This document shows positions 11,032-21,543 of a stretch of 64,000 nucleotides of DNA, in pieces. Below the pieces are notes generated by a model. The model had not been told where the DNA came from, did no database searches, and was given only the letters and a program-made list of their open reading frames with translations. The translations under genes were made by a program, and so were the position numbers. Origin of the DNA: Entamoeba invadens IP1 (taxonomy: Eukaryota > Evosea > Mastigamoebida > Endamoebidae); contig NW_004440189.1 of the NCBI RefSeq assembly GCF_000330505.1, forward strand, positions 482,204 to 546,203, read 5' to 3'. Every line of letters begins with the position of its first letter. The first letter of the stretch is position 1.

Positions 11032-11361
11032 TTATTCAGCGGCCTTAATGATATCGGAGTCACCAGCATCGACGATGCTCAAGACAGAAACACCGAAGTA
11101 ACGTCCACAAGCGGTTCCCAAATCGACGTTAGTTCCAGCGTAGTGGACGACATTGACTTTAGCGAGAACGGCGTAGTACTCGACACGGGCTCTTTCAAGA
11201 GATGGGCAGTTAGAAGAGATGATGACCAATTTGCTCTTTCCTTCTCTAATGCTTTTCAATGTGCTCTTTGTTCCGAGGACGTATTTACCACTCTTAGTGA
11301 CCAAAGCAAGCTTTGAGTTGACTCCTTCTTGCGTCTTTTTTGCTTGTTTGACACTCGACAT
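11032..11361 (-). CDS. RPL30: 60S ribosomal protein eL30
   Basis: Single exon, 109 residues, full length. It shows the L7Ae/eL30 fold signature: [53 protein letters not shown], then [25 protein letters not shown]. eL30 is a large-subunit protein. It lies tail to tail with VMP1 across a 204-bp spacer and head to head with the HIT zinc finger gene, their starts about 134 bp apart. Confidence 0.97.
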   Translation of the reverse strand: MSSVKQAKKTQEGVNSKLALVTKSGKYVLGTKSTLKSIREGKSKLVIISSNCPSLERARVEYYAVLAKVNVVHYAGTNVDLGTACGRYFGVSVLSIVDAGDSDIIKAAE

Positions 11362-11494
11362 GGACGACTTGGCATTCCAGTTCCTAGGTTTTCATCAGTT
11401 CTTTCCTGTTAGGTTACTTGTAGTTTTTTTATTGTTATAATATAGTTTTGGTATAGTTTTCCTTGAATAGAGTTCAAAAGCACAAATTGCACTG

Positions 11495-11926
11495 ATGGAA
11501 GACAACACCCACTGCGTCGTCTGTGACAAACTGGCGAAGTACACGTGCCCCATTTGTCTACAAAAGTATTGTTCGGTACCATGCTTTAAGACACACAAAG
11601 AACATTGCAAGAAGAAACCAATGGAATATTTGTCTGTCGAAGCAATGAACGACGACACTATTGCTGAGGACCTCACATTCATTTCTAACGCTCAGGCCTA
11701 TGTCCACACACTCGTTACTAAAAGAAGAAGTGTCTTGGAACCAGCTTATAAAGCTAAAAATCTCCATAAAAAATTAAAGAGGCAAGAAAGAAAGCCAAGG
11801 CCTATGCAAGACGAAGAAGGTAAACCAAAGAGTGAAGTCCAAAAGGAAGAATTAAACAATCAAATACCTGAAAAGACTGGATTGCAAGTCGAAGAGACAC
11901 AACACCACCAAAACGTACTTAAATAG
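11495..11926 (+). CDS. HIT-type zinc finger protein
   Basis: Single exon of 143 residues. The N-terminus carries a zf-HIT domain (residues about 7-38): CVVC, YTCPIC, YCSVPCF, then H...H..HC, giving the paired zinc sites of the family. The rest is charged and likely disordered, rich in K, E and Q. HIT fingers occur in ZNHIT proteins that help assemble box C/D snoRNPs and R2TP complexes. The size and layout resemble ZNHIT3/Hit1, but the C-terminal part is too divergent to be sure. It shares a short divergent promoter region with eL30. Confidence 0.8.
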   Translation: MEDNTHCVVCDKLAKYTCPICLQKYCSVPCFKTHKEHCKKKPMEYLSVEAMNDDTIAEDLTFISNAQAYVHTLVTKRRSVLEPAYKAKNLHKKLKRQERKPRPMQDEEGKPKSEVQKEELNNQIPEKTGLQVEETQHHQNVLK

Positions 11927-12071
11927 TATATTTATTAGAAAGTTATGATAGTATTATATCGGATATCAAATTGATTGATGCCTGTGTTTTGGGTTATTTT
12001 TTGGAGTGTCGAAGATAAATTGTCATCCGATATATTACTCCAGATGTATAGTACAAAACTCATAAAAACAA

Positions 12072-12785
12072 ATGGCGTGCCATTGGGAACCTATCATCAC
12101 ACAGTACTACAAGACTTTGGGCGACCAAGCAAAAAATCAGCCAGTTTTTGTGATAGACTTTCAGTACTGTTACACCACCCAATTTTCAACCGTCCCAATC
12201 GAATTCTCAATTGCCGCGTTGCGTCCAAACAACCCCTCAGAATCTCTCGACCCATATACAAAAATCCTTCGACCGGAAGTCCCCGACAATTATAAATTGC
12301 GAGCAAAGCAACACGCAAAGACAGAACACCAAATCGACGACATCACAAACCCCGAGAAAGAAACGGACTTTGTGATGGTGTGGAAAATGATGAATAAGTA
12401 CATCAACGACTTGACAAGCTCCGTGTTCCAACCCGTCGTCGTGTGTAAGGGGTTTTCACGTGCGATGCAGTGTGTCGAGTACATCTCGCGACAAGCAAAC
12501 GTCTCAGGCAACGAACTAGCGGAGAGTGCTTTTAGGGTTATGTTTCCTCTCGACGAGTTTGTCCAGACAATGCTCTCTCTCAAACGTGTTGTTATCGACC
12601 AAAACTATTTATCAAGAGTCGTTAAGCCAATGCTAACCTTAAACCCTAATGAGGAATACCGGTGCTCATTCCATGCCGAACAGAAGAATATATTGTATGG
12701 GTGTTCAAAGGCAAATTCGTTGTATTTTGTTCAATTCTTGACGGACTTGAACATCCCGGAATGCGTCAGTAAAATTGCGTTGTGA
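12072..12785 (+). CDS. Maelstrom (MAEL) domain protein
   Basis: Single exon of 237 residues, almost all one domain. The pattern follows the Maelstrom domain (RNase H-like fold): VFVIDF strand, E44 in PIEFSIAAL, H81 and H86 (KQHAKTEHQI), PVVVCKGFSRAMQCVEYI, and YRCSFHAEQKNILYGC. The set E44, H81, H86, C198, H201, C211 would be the conserved EHHCHC residues. In animals Maelstrom acts in the piRNA pathway. Family reports describe MAEL domains in protists including amoebae. The first nuclease-type acidic residue is present (D29), but the usual DxE pair reads D-F-Q. No HMG box is present. The function here is unknown; the call rests on ordered motif match. Confidence 0.7.
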   Translation: MACHWEPIITQYYKTLGDQAKNQPVFVIDFQYCYTTQFSTVPIEFSIAALRPNNPSESLDPYTKILRPEVPDNYKLRAKQHAKTEHQIDDITNPEKETDFVMVWKMMNKYINDLTSSVFQPVVVCKGFSRAMQCVEYISRQANVSGNELAESAFRVMFPLDEFVQTMLSLKRVVIDQNYLSRVVKPMLTLNPNEEYRCSFHAEQKNILYGCSKANSLYFVQFLTDLNIPECVSKIAL

Positions 12786-13195
12786 CTGTTTTATTGTTAT
12801 TCATTTTGTTATTCGTAATTATAACGCTCCATTTTTTCTTAGAGAGGAGTGACTTGGATACCACATTTTGCAGATGGGAGAAATAGTATTGCTAATAGTA
12901 AACCAAAAAATGCTATAATTCAAATATCATTAATTATTATTAATTAATATTTATTAATATTTATTAAGTTTGAATTGTTTTTTATTTAAAGAAAAAAAAC
13001 AAAAAAAAGCAATTTTAACTTTTTAACACCCAAAACAATAAAAAAAACAATACAGAAAGAAAAAAAAATAATAAAAAAAGATTTTAAAAAGCAAAATCAT
13101 ATCATCAGATTGAAAATTGATTGAAAAAATGAGACGTGGAGATAATATGTCGGAAATGCTTGAGAGAAAAAAATGTGGATTCAAAAAGAGATGGA
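12786..13195. other. Intergenic spacer
   Basis: AT-rich spacer ending in a long A-rich (purine) tract at about 12980-13110 just before the next gene. A 26-codon frame starting at 13130 has no recognisable product. Confidence 0.5.
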
Positions 13196-13414
13196 ATGGC
13201 AGAAAATAAAAAAAAGAACTTAAAATACTTCCAATTCAAAGTGATGCCCTTCCTCGGAATTGCTCCACAAAACTTGGCAATGTACATCGTGACATTCCTC
13301 TTCCTTCTTCTTGTGATGGTCTTTTCGATCATCGCTTTCATCCTGATAACAACGGAGAATGTCCAATTCGATTATACGGAGCCGCAAATCTTGGTCGTCA
13401 ATGGCATTAATTGA
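13196..13414 (+). CDS. Small single-pass membrane protein, CDC50 N-terminus-like
   Basis: The ATG at 13196 gives 72 residues; an in-frame extension back to 13136 lacks an ATG. A basic start (MAENKKKNLKYFQFK) leads to one membrane helix at about 30-56, followed by TTENVQFDYTEP. Helix plus a following DYT resembles the N-terminal segment of CDC50/LEM3, the subunit of P4-ATPase lipid flippases, which has DYT just after its first helix. The rest of a CDC50 protein (the glycosylated loop and second helix) is absent and I find no downstream exon for it. It is either a truncated remnant or an unrelated small protein. Confidence 0.4.
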   Translation: MAENKKKNLKYFQFKVMPFLGIAPQNLAMYIVTFLFLLLVMVFSIIAFILITTENVQFDYTEPQILVVNGIN

Positions 13415-13944
13415 GTGTGCACAGTAACACAGTGAGTTCTAATTCATTTATTATTTACACTCAATCGTTCAAATTGAGGACGTCTCATATAGATCACTAG
13501 ATGTGATACAACATGTTTACATAGTGAGAGTAATAATAGTTAAGTCGGTGTTCCAACACACCAGGACTCGAACAAATGGTATGAATTTCTTTCGAGTTAA
13601 TCACACTCGCATCATTCTTTATAACTTTTTTACTACAAATATTAATTAATATTATATCTATTAATCATAATATCATTATTATTTATTATTACTATACCTT
13701 CATTAAATAAATCATTAACTTATTGATTAAGCAAAATTAAACAAAACATGTATAAAAGCTATTATTATTAGTAAAAAATATTATAAATACAAATTAAAGA
13801 GTTTATTTTTCAATCTCACCATAGATTGTGATTGTAAATAGAGTGAAGACATTATGAGTGGACGCAATCCAATCTTTCATATTGTGAAATAAAAAGAGAA
13901 ACAACACTGAATACTAAAATAATAATTATTCTTCACATTGACTT
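13415..13944. other. Intergenic region
   Basis: The first 200 bp have somewhat higher GC but no open frame continuing the CDC50-like gene. The rest is AT-rich. A GTTCGAGTC string on the minus strand near 13570 recalls a tRNA T-loop, but no stem forms around it. Confidence 0.4.
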
Positions 13945-16115
13945 TCACTTGACCTCGTCCAAAATCGTCCCGACAACCGACAAGATGCATAAACCCACAC
14001 AAATCACCATACATGGGATGAACACTAAATATCTCCAAATCGGGACATGAGCGTCGGGTAGCTTAATCCACTTGTGTCTGTTTTTCATGATGTCGACATC
14101 CATATCAGTTTCCGGGTTGACTGCAATGTTGACCTTATTCCCATCAATCTCAACCTCCTTCTTATTTTCCTCGTTATCCTTCTGCTCTTTAATATTGTCC
14201 AACTCGATTTCTTGTTGTCCAGTGGCGTCGGTGTTAATCGTGAGAACAACATCGGCAACTCCTTCATTCTTTTCAGCTTCGACCTTCCCAAGTGCAGTTT
14301 CAATATCGTTCTGCGAGAACTTTTGGTTGCCTTCAACGACTTTGTTGTAAATGATGTTGTCAATGACTGACAGTTTTCTGAAGTCGGGAGACCCAAACTT
14401 CTCAACCCGCGGCCATAACATCATGATACTCATCGGGCAAATGTAGACGACAAATATGGAGAAGATGGCAGAAGCAACTGAAAACACTACACCGATATCT
14501 GCCAAGAACGAGGCAAAGAGGGTAGTCAATAATAAAATAGTGAATCTGATTGCCATGATCGCAACTCTGCCGTTCCACATGGTCGTGAATTTCCACTTCT
14601 TCGGAAGGTATCTGTAAATACCCGCACAGGTCGGGAACATCAAAGCAGGGTATGAAATGACAACCACGATAATCATTAATATTCTCGACACAATGATCAG
14701 CCAATCAATTTCCGTGCTATTCGGATTGGAAAAGTCGTTGAGGACATTCGAAGACACTTTGTCAAAGGACACATTCCCACTGATCGCCATCAACAAATAC
14801 AAAAAGGCGCACGTGCAGATCGAAACAAGGGAACCCCCTTGCAACGCAACTAATTTGGTCTTTTTAGACATCCCTTTGGTCCCAGAAAACAAAGGTGGAA
14901 GGCAGGAATGGATTTGGAAATTCTATTTCGTCAGTCTAACTCGATAACATGTGTTCGAAAGAAACAAACGGCAGTTATAAACGGCGCCATCGTGAAGAAT
15001 TCCATCACACCAGACGGCCACCACTTTCCACTAAATGTCGGGATGTTATTGGTCCCGTCGCCATTCGACGATTTGTCATTCGCCCCAAAGTAAATGGCCT
15101 TACCAAACACAACAAACGACGCAATGACTGCAGAGATGACAGTTAACATAGATATCCTGTTCAAGAACTTCACGGATTTGGGAATGATCAATGGGAAGTT
15201 GAGCAACACCGCAACCAAATACAAAATGATGTAATGCCATTTACAGTAGACGCCCGCTGTTTTCCCTTCGTAACAGGTGTCCATTGTATAACTGAACTTA
15301 TCTCGAGAAGTCAAGTCTTGGATAATACCAAAGAGGTACTGTGTAGCAATGACTTGGTAAATCATCAACACACAAAAGTAGAAGGCCGTGTTACAGACAT
15401 CCACGATGATCGCAACAACCTTCCCAAAAAACATCGAGAGCAGCTCACCCATGGTTGCCGCTCCTGTGATGTAAATTGCTCTGTTGTAGTAATACCAAGT
15501 GATTAAGAAATACACGATGGTCGCTATGTTCCACAAAAAAAATCCGACTATCCCCATTTTGTAGCAAGTCAATGCAAGCGACAAAATACCAGCACCAACA
15601 AGTGAATTGGTGAGTGAAAACCCGAGGAGTACCGAGTTGATCGCAATCTTAATCCACGTCTTGTTTGTTCTTTTCATCTCTCCAACTTCAGTCCGGTGGA
15701 ATTCTTTCTCTTGGAGCAACAGCTCTTGAAAGTTCCTCGCAATGACATCTTCCACAGTAAATCCCTTCTTAGTCTTTTTCAATTTTTTCACCTTCTTGAT
15801 CTCTTCCTTTGTTATCTGGTCATCATTGTGCTCCTCTTTATCTTCTTCATCTGTCTTTCTCACTATTTTGACGACTTTACTTTTATAAGCAACCTCAGCT
15901 CCATTTTCACGTGCAACTTCATCCTCATCAATCTCAGAGTCTTTGTCATCAGAGTGTTCGATGTCCACGTCTAAATCAACGTTTTCATTCTCGGATATAT
16001 AGTCGTGTATACCATCCTCAAAGTCGCGCTCGGGGTATGCTTCAAATTCACCTTTTTCTAGTGTTTTAGACAATGTATCGTTGTCCAAGTTGCTACTAAT
16101 AACTGCTTTTGACAT
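13945..16115 (-). CDS. Amino acid transporter, AAAP/SLC38-type, two exons
   Basis: Exon 1 is 16115-14970 and exon 2 is 14922-13945, with a 47-nt intron (GTTTGTTTC to AATAG), giving 707 residues. The N-terminal about 150 residues are acidic and cytoplasmic. A transporter core then starts with NSVLLGFSLTNSLVGAGILSLALTCYKMGIVGF, the helix 1-2 signature of the AAAP family. The splice joins APFITA to NFQIHSCLPPLF, matching the conserved FAFQCHPSV-type helix. About eleven membrane helices are visible. A charged loop of about 110 residues with acidic and Asn-rich content precedes the last helix. Substrate (neutral or cationic amino acids) is not determinable. Confidence 0.88.
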
Positions 16116-17256
16116 CTTCTATAAAACACAGTTCGCCACTCACTTGCTTTCATCGCGTTTTTCCTTCTCTCTTCTTCTTTCCGGTTCTTTTCCAGTTTGT
16201 TTGGTCCGTCTTGAGATGCCGAATCTTCGTTGTCTCCTTTTTTACACAAACAACTCTACTTTCCTTTTGACTCTACTTCTTTGTTCTGCAAAAAAGTAGA
16301 ACCACACTTGCCATTTTCATATTTTTAATCCCTCTTTTGATTTATTCTTTTTTTTTCTTTGATATTTAATCCTATAATAGTTGTTTTTATTATAATAGTA
16401 TTATAGTTTGATTGTCTATTTATATGTTTTGCCAAAAATGTATAATGTGCCGCAAACCATTTTGAGTTGTTTTTAGTTCTTTATTTCGATTTTCGTTGAA
16501 TACTGGAAATAATCCAACGAACTATTTTCACACAAACAATATTTTAGTTTTTCACCCATTTTTTCGATATATATTGATCTATTTTCTTCGGATTTTTCGG
16601 GACAAAAACAAAAATATTATTCACTCTAGTAAAAAAAAATTATACTAAATATTTCCTAACAGCAAAAAATCCCGTTCTTTTAATGATGTTTTTTAATAAA
16701 ATATTAATGTCATTATTTAAAAAATAATGGCATTTGTCTGTTTTGAAACCCTTGTTATTTGTCGCATTTTTTCCGTTTAGGTTTTTATTCCCATTATTTT
16801 TGGCTTTTTTTGCTAATTTCTTATTGCAATTATACAACAAAGATAAAAATGCCAACCCTGTTTTAAAAACTATAATATAACTAAAATTGTTCTATTTATA
16901 ATAACCAATCTTAACTTGTTTTGATTGGCAAAACAAATACATTGGTTTTGTTTTACTATTTAAAATAATTAGAGTTATGATAAGAAATTAAATATGCGAA
17001 AAAAATAAACAATTTTTTTCGTATTTATAATTATACTATTTTTGTTATTATTCATGTTATTGAATAACATTTTAATTAACATTAATAATAGTTAATTATA
17101 AGAGTTTTTACTTTTATCAGTTTTTATCAATTTGTTATTTTTAATTAAAATAAAATAAATAAAAATTCTATGAATAGCCAAGTTTGAAGCTTGACGTATT
17201 ATATAATAATCAAAATCATAGGGTATAATATCCCACTCCCCATTCGCGAAAAAGCA
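16116..17256. other. Intergenic AT-rich region
   Basis: About 1.1 kb. A pyrimidine tract at 16140-16380 lies upstream of the transporter start. Beyond it are poly-A/T runs and a short imperfect palindrome around 16685-16735. No coding-like segment or RNA gene was recognised. Confidence 0.5.
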
Positions 17257-17808
17257 ATGGAGTATGATTCCACAAATCACCCGTTACACCAAAACACCTC
17301 GAAACTATACAAAGTGTTTAATGAGAATCCTGTAATTAAAACAGACTTGTTGATGCTTAAAGACAATTACATCAACGATGTCAAACTTTTGAGAATGGCG
17401 AACCGAAATGAAAAAACATTCTGCTTTAATGATTCAAACATCAAAACCATTTTACTTGAAGAGGAAATATGTCAAACTACACAATCAAATTTAAAAAAAG
17501 ACTTAATATTACAACACATTGACTGTTTTGATATTTTTGGAAACGATGAAGAGTGTGTTGACACACCACAAGATTTGGAGTCTTATTCAGAACAACATAC
17601 AAAATGTGATACACTTTCTCCACAAATGCGACAGCTCTTTGAAAAATTCTTTAAACTTCCAAAAGACAAAAAAGTCGATCAAGAAATCAAACAAGCGACA
17701 AAACCCACTCTACGAGTGACCAAACCAAAGTGTATATCAAGAACAATAAAATCGAAATCCAAAAAGAACACATTTGATATATACAAAAAAGCCAAAAGTG
17801 TATATTAA
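17257..17808 (+). CDS. Hypothetical protein, 183 residues
   Basis: The ATG at 17257 (MEYDSTNHPLHQ) is chosen because the in-frame sequence before it is AT-rich and reads like spacer. The protein is hydrophilic, with no signal peptide or membrane helix. The middle is acidic (DCFDIFGNDEECVD) and the C-terminus is basic (RTIKSKSKKNTFDIYKKAK), possibly a nuclear localisation signal. I do not recognise a domain. It is AT-richer in codon use than its neighbours. It converges on the DSS1 gene with a 45-bp spacer. Confidence 0.6.
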   Translation: MEYDSTNHPLHQNTSKLYKVFNENPVIKTDLLMLKDNYINDVKLLRMANRNEKTFCFNDSNIKTILLEEEICQTTQSNLKKDLILQHIDCFDIFGNDEECVDTPQDLESYSEQHTKCDTLSPQMRQLFEKFFKLPKDKKVDQEIKQATKPTLRVTKPKCISRTIKSKSKKNTFDIYKKAKSVY

Positions 17809-17853
17809 GATTCTTTGTGGTTTCTAAAATTGAAATGAAAGTGAACACAACAC

Positions 17854-18027
17854 TCAATTTAAAGCAGCTCTGATTTTATCGTTGAACACATTCAATTGCG
17901 GGTCTTCCCAAGTCGACTGCCAGTTGATAGCATTTTTTTGTGCGTCTTCAAGTTTGATTTTGGGGTCGAAAACCTCAAACATGTCATCTTCGGCCATTGT
18001 GTTAATCACCTCCATTGGTTGACTCAT
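17854..18027 (-). CDS. SEM1: DSS1/SEM1 family, 26S proteasome lid subunit
   Basis: A very short gene of 57 residues. DSS1/SEM1 is an acidic intrinsically disordered subunit of the proteasome lid and of TREX-2 and BRCA2 complexes. The family pattern is visible: an acidic start with EDDMFEVFD, then W-x3-W with acidic residues (NWQSTWED), then the C-terminal amphipathic helix VFNDKIRAAL matching DDFSNQLRAEL. The usual double acidic stretch is reduced. The ATG at 18027 is the first in frame, and a later Met at residue 11 is possible. Length fits the family (about 70) but is at the low end. Confidence 0.75.
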   Translation of the reverse strand: MSQPMEVINTMAEDDMFEVFDPKIKLEDAQKNAINWQSTWEDPQLNVFNDKIRAALN

Positions 18028-18157
18028 AATAGTGTTTGATATTCAAGTTTTGAGTTTCGCTCCTTGTATTACAAATTTTAGTTTTTATATTAAACATTTT
18101 TATTACATTATTATACTATAATTTGTAATAAACTAAACTATAAATAAACTAAAACAG

Positions 18158-19718
18158 TTATAAAAGAGCAATAAGAAAAACAACGAGAAGTGTTAGTTCT
18201 ACTCCCAAATTGAAGTCTCGAATATTGTTATTATCATCGACCAAACAACTTCCACTTTCAGAACAAGTGAAACCAGCGCGACAATACCCACACTCTATTG
18301 TGCACGAATTAAACATATAATTACACTCATGATTTTGGCATAAAAACTGTTTAGAAGAGCACTCGTTTTCACGCTTTTGAGACTGACGACGGACAAACGT
18401 CAAATCAGTAATTGTTACTTCTGCGCCTTCACTTGCTGCAAATACAAACATAATAAAATTGCCTCTCTGTTAGTGCGATTTTGAGTATAAATAACATTAA
18501 AAACAAACCGAAGTTTCGACACCTGTGATCCATCGACGCTTTCAATTTCAGAATATGATTTCCAGTAGCACTGTCAATAGTTTCAGACGAGATTACATCG
18601 AGTGGACTACACAAAAACTGCTTTTCAGTTGTATTGGATTTTACAGCACCCATGCCCAATTGTGAGTATTGAAAATGATATTTTCCATCATGAATAAATG
18701 TTGCTGTTATTTCACTGAAATGTTTGGAGAATATTAAAGTCGACAAATACCTAATGTTAATGACAGTGACCGTCGACACAGCTTTAAATTTGATACCACT
18801 TGCGTCCGGATGTAATTGGAAGTACAAATCCTTTTCGAGCGAATATGCATAAATAGCCCATGAAAGTGTCCCGTCGAATGTTTCTTTGTTATAAATGACA
18901 TTACTTGGTCTGTATTCGCATTGTGTGTCATTGCTCTCAATCACAAATGTACTTTCAGCTGGAAGTCTTGTTGTGAAGTCCCAGCCTTTGGTATTAAATT
19001 TGACTGAGTTGTTTCCTAAAGTGTCGAAGGCATATAACACGTACTTCCCAAAAGGAATGAAGAAGTTAGACGTGTCATCCATGTAATACTCCTGTTTGTT
19101 GATCTGAAGAATATGAATTGGTGTTTGAACACCAACTGCCTGGACTTGTACCATATTGTCTTGATGCCTTTTGGGTATGATAAATGGCAATAACGTCAAA
19201 TAACACAACTCTTTCTTTATTGTAACTTCACCAATCAGCGCGTTAACAACTGCGGTTGACGAAGACAGTCTTGCAATAACTTCTTCATCTAACAACACCA
19301 CTTTCGAAACGTCGAACATCAAGTCTCCAATCATAAATTGATTTCTTTGAGAAGTCGAGTTAACATGGAACGTGCCAACTACCATACACTCAGAAGACAT
19401 TTGTGAGGCTCCATGCAAATTCAGACATAACCCACACATGGTTTGTGTATGCCCTTTATACTTATCGTAAAACATCTCCTCTGAAATAAAACAAAATGGG
19501 ATTGTGTCTTGTTCTTTACGAACAATATTTAACATTACACATGGGGGGTTCAGTGAAACAGTAGCATTGTCCATCATGTGTTCAGAAATTGTTGATAACG
19601 TGCTTGCAAGGTATCCATCCTATCAGTCAATACAATTTTGTTGATAGAGAAAACATACAAAACAACTGTTTGATGAAATAACTTGGGAAATGAAAAAAAC
19701 GATAAAAAGACAGAACAT
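18158..19718 (-). CDS. Secreted or surface protein with split signal peptide and C-terminal hydrophobic tail, three exons
   Basis: Exons 19718-19659, 19619-18509 and 18435-18158 give 482 residues. Introns are 39 nt (GTATGTTTTC to GATAG) and 73 nt (GTTTGTTT to TGCAG). Exon 1 encodes a signal peptide (MFCLFIVFFISQVISS). Without it the protein would start at an internal MMDN with no export signal. The body has NxS/T sites (NAT, NST, NNS, NTT), consistent with glycosylation. The last exon has a Cys-rich block of about eight cysteines (CQNHEC, CTIECGYC, FTCSESGSC). The C-terminal 16 residues are hydrophobic and end the protein, suggesting a GPI signal or tail anchor. I do not recognise the family. 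Confidence 0.75.
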
Positions 19719-21051
19719 AGTGATGTATGTATACTCAGATCAGTTTATTCTCGAATAAAAAACCTATTATCTTCCTTAAACTCGCTTATTGGTATACTTT
19801 TTAATCTTTTGATCAAAATATATTGTTTTTATATAACTATTCAACGAAAACAATTATATTGGTATACAGAATACTACGCGTTTGTATCATCCAGTTATGG
19901 AATTTACCTATTTTTAACCATTTTTATGAAAAAATATCTCCTTTCATTTCATTGAATTGGATTTATATTTCGAATGGAAATTACATTTCTTCTAAGTATA
20001 TTAATCTATAAATTATAATTATATAATTGTTTTTTTTGTTTGTATTATATTTTAAAAAACTATCAATTTGTATTTAATAATATTTACATTTTAACAAGTT
20101 ATTATTAATTATGAAGTTTAATTTCCTCATTTCTTTTGATAAAACCAGTTAATATGTAATTTTTATTAAATAAATATTAGTTGTTTCAAAATCATCATAT
20201 GATTGTATTAAACTAAAATATAATAATAATTATATTAATATTTAAACTTAAATTTAAAACCCCATAACGTTGACTTCTTGCTTCAAAATGTTTAAAATCG
20301 ATACAAGTTAAAATGAATAAAAAATTATAAACATTTTATTTATTTAAAAACAATAACTAATTGATTAACAATATCAAATAAATTTAACAATGTTTTTAAT
20401 TATATAATTATATTTATAATTACAAATACTATTATTAATAGTTAAATTTTCATTATTTTCATATCAAATTTCCATGAATTTAATTTTAATTTAATTACTT
20501 TAACCAAAACATATTTTTTACCCATCAATAAATTACCAATCACAGTTATGGTATCATTATTAATGTATTTTACCATTTGTATTGACATTTTTTAGTTTTT
20601 ATAATTTAATTAATATTATAATAATTAATAATTATATATTTAACCAATTATATATTTAAAAAAAAGTTAATTTGTTTTAAAAACAAAAAAAGTGAAAAAT
20701 TTGCACTTAAACAATTATTCTGGTCAAAATATTTTAAATACTTTTATAACTTTCATAATTTTATATCCTAAAAACCCCAAAATTCTATTTCACAATTTCA
20801 AACACTTTTTTTGAACAAAGCAAGTTGAAGTGTTTGAAATTGTTAAAAAATTAAAAACAAGAATTAAAAACATTTATTAAAAAATTTTACAATATTATAA
20901 ATTTAAATTAATAATTTATACTATATTATATAACAGTATAAAGATATACTATAAATATAGTATATATTAATATATTAAAAAGTATAAAGAGAGAAAATAT
21001 TCCAAGCAAATAGGACAAAACAAGTGATACCCCTAAAATACAAACAAATAG
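19719..21051. other. AT-rich desert
   Basis: About 1.3 kb with very low GC. Short open frames on the plus strand near 19683-20011 have AT-driven composition and no motif. It contains a perfect 16-bp inverted repeat at 20792-20843, listed separately. Confidence 0.5.
20792..20843. repeat. Perfect 16-bp inverted repeat with 20-nt loop
   Basis: Left arm 20792-20807 (ACAATTTCAAACACTT) and right arm 20828-20843 are exact reverse complements, with a 20-nt spacer. The sequence is less monotonous than its AT surroundings, so chance pairing of A/T runs is a poor explanation. It could be a structured RNA, a terminator-like hairpin or a remnant element. It lies in the spacer downstream of the SYF2 gene. 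Confidence 0.6.
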
Positions 21052-21543
21052 TTATGGGTGTTCCAAAGCGTCTCTAATGTCTTCTGTATATTTGTCAAAA
21101 GCTTTACTCGCTGCTTCATTGAATTTTTTGTTTTTGTCATTAATAAAATCGCATCTGACTATTTTTTCCTTCCTCTTCCGATGGAATTTTTGTGCGTCTT
21201 CAGACCCTTTTTTCATCTGCTTCTTGAGAAGTTCGAGTTTCTCGTCGGAGACATACCCCTCTCCAACTTTCGCTTGAAGACTTGTGTCATTTTTATACGC
21301 ATCATATCCTTCTCTTGTTTTCTCTTCGTCAAGCCATGATATCTTCTTTTCATACGCGTGGTAAGCTTGTCCCGTGATATCCCCCTCATACCTTTGTGTT
21401 GTTTTTTTCTTCACGTTTTTGTTAGCGGGTTCGTCGAGCCAAGTGTCTTGTTTTTGTATTGGTTTTGTCTTTTTCTCTTCTTTTCTTTGAGCCGCCTTTT
21501 CTTCCATCTCTACAAGTTCCTCAAAAGATAAATGTTTGCTCAT
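21052..21543 (-). CDS. SYF2: Pre-mRNA splicing factor SYF2
   Basis: Single exon of 163 residues. SYF2 is part of the Prp19-associated spliceosome complex. The C-terminal half matches the family: YDAYKND, then VSDEKLELLKKQMKK, CDFINDKNKKFNEAASKAFDKYT and ended by a short EDIRDALEHP. The N-terminus is charged and Lys-rich. The protein is shorter than yeast or animal SYF2 (about 215-240), mostly through loss of N-terminal coiled coil. A short YxxDxxxxxYxAYEKK then DEEKTREGYDAYK looks like a tandem copy of the family YDAYKR motif. Its presence fits an intron-rich genome. Confidence 0.88.
   Translation of the reverse strand: MSKHLSFEELVEMEEKAAQRKEEKKTKPIQKQDTWLDEPANKNVKKKTTQRYEGDITGQAYHAYEKKISWLDEEKTREGYDAYKNDTSLQAKVGEGYVSDEKLELLKKQMKKGSEDAQKFHRKRKEKIVRCDFINDKNKKFNEAASKAFDKYTEDIRDALEHP

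Noticed and set aside
13540..13610. tRNA gene suggested by GTTCGAGTC on the minus strand
   Set aside because: No matching T-stem, acceptor stem or D-arm can be formed around it.
16640..16855. Minus-strand 71-codon frame
   Set aside because: Low-complexity Lys/Asn-rich text in AT-rich DNA with no start context.
19683..20011. Plus-strand frames opposite the surface protein leader
   Set aside because: Composition is AT-driven; they overlap the promoter and signal exon of the minus-strand gene.
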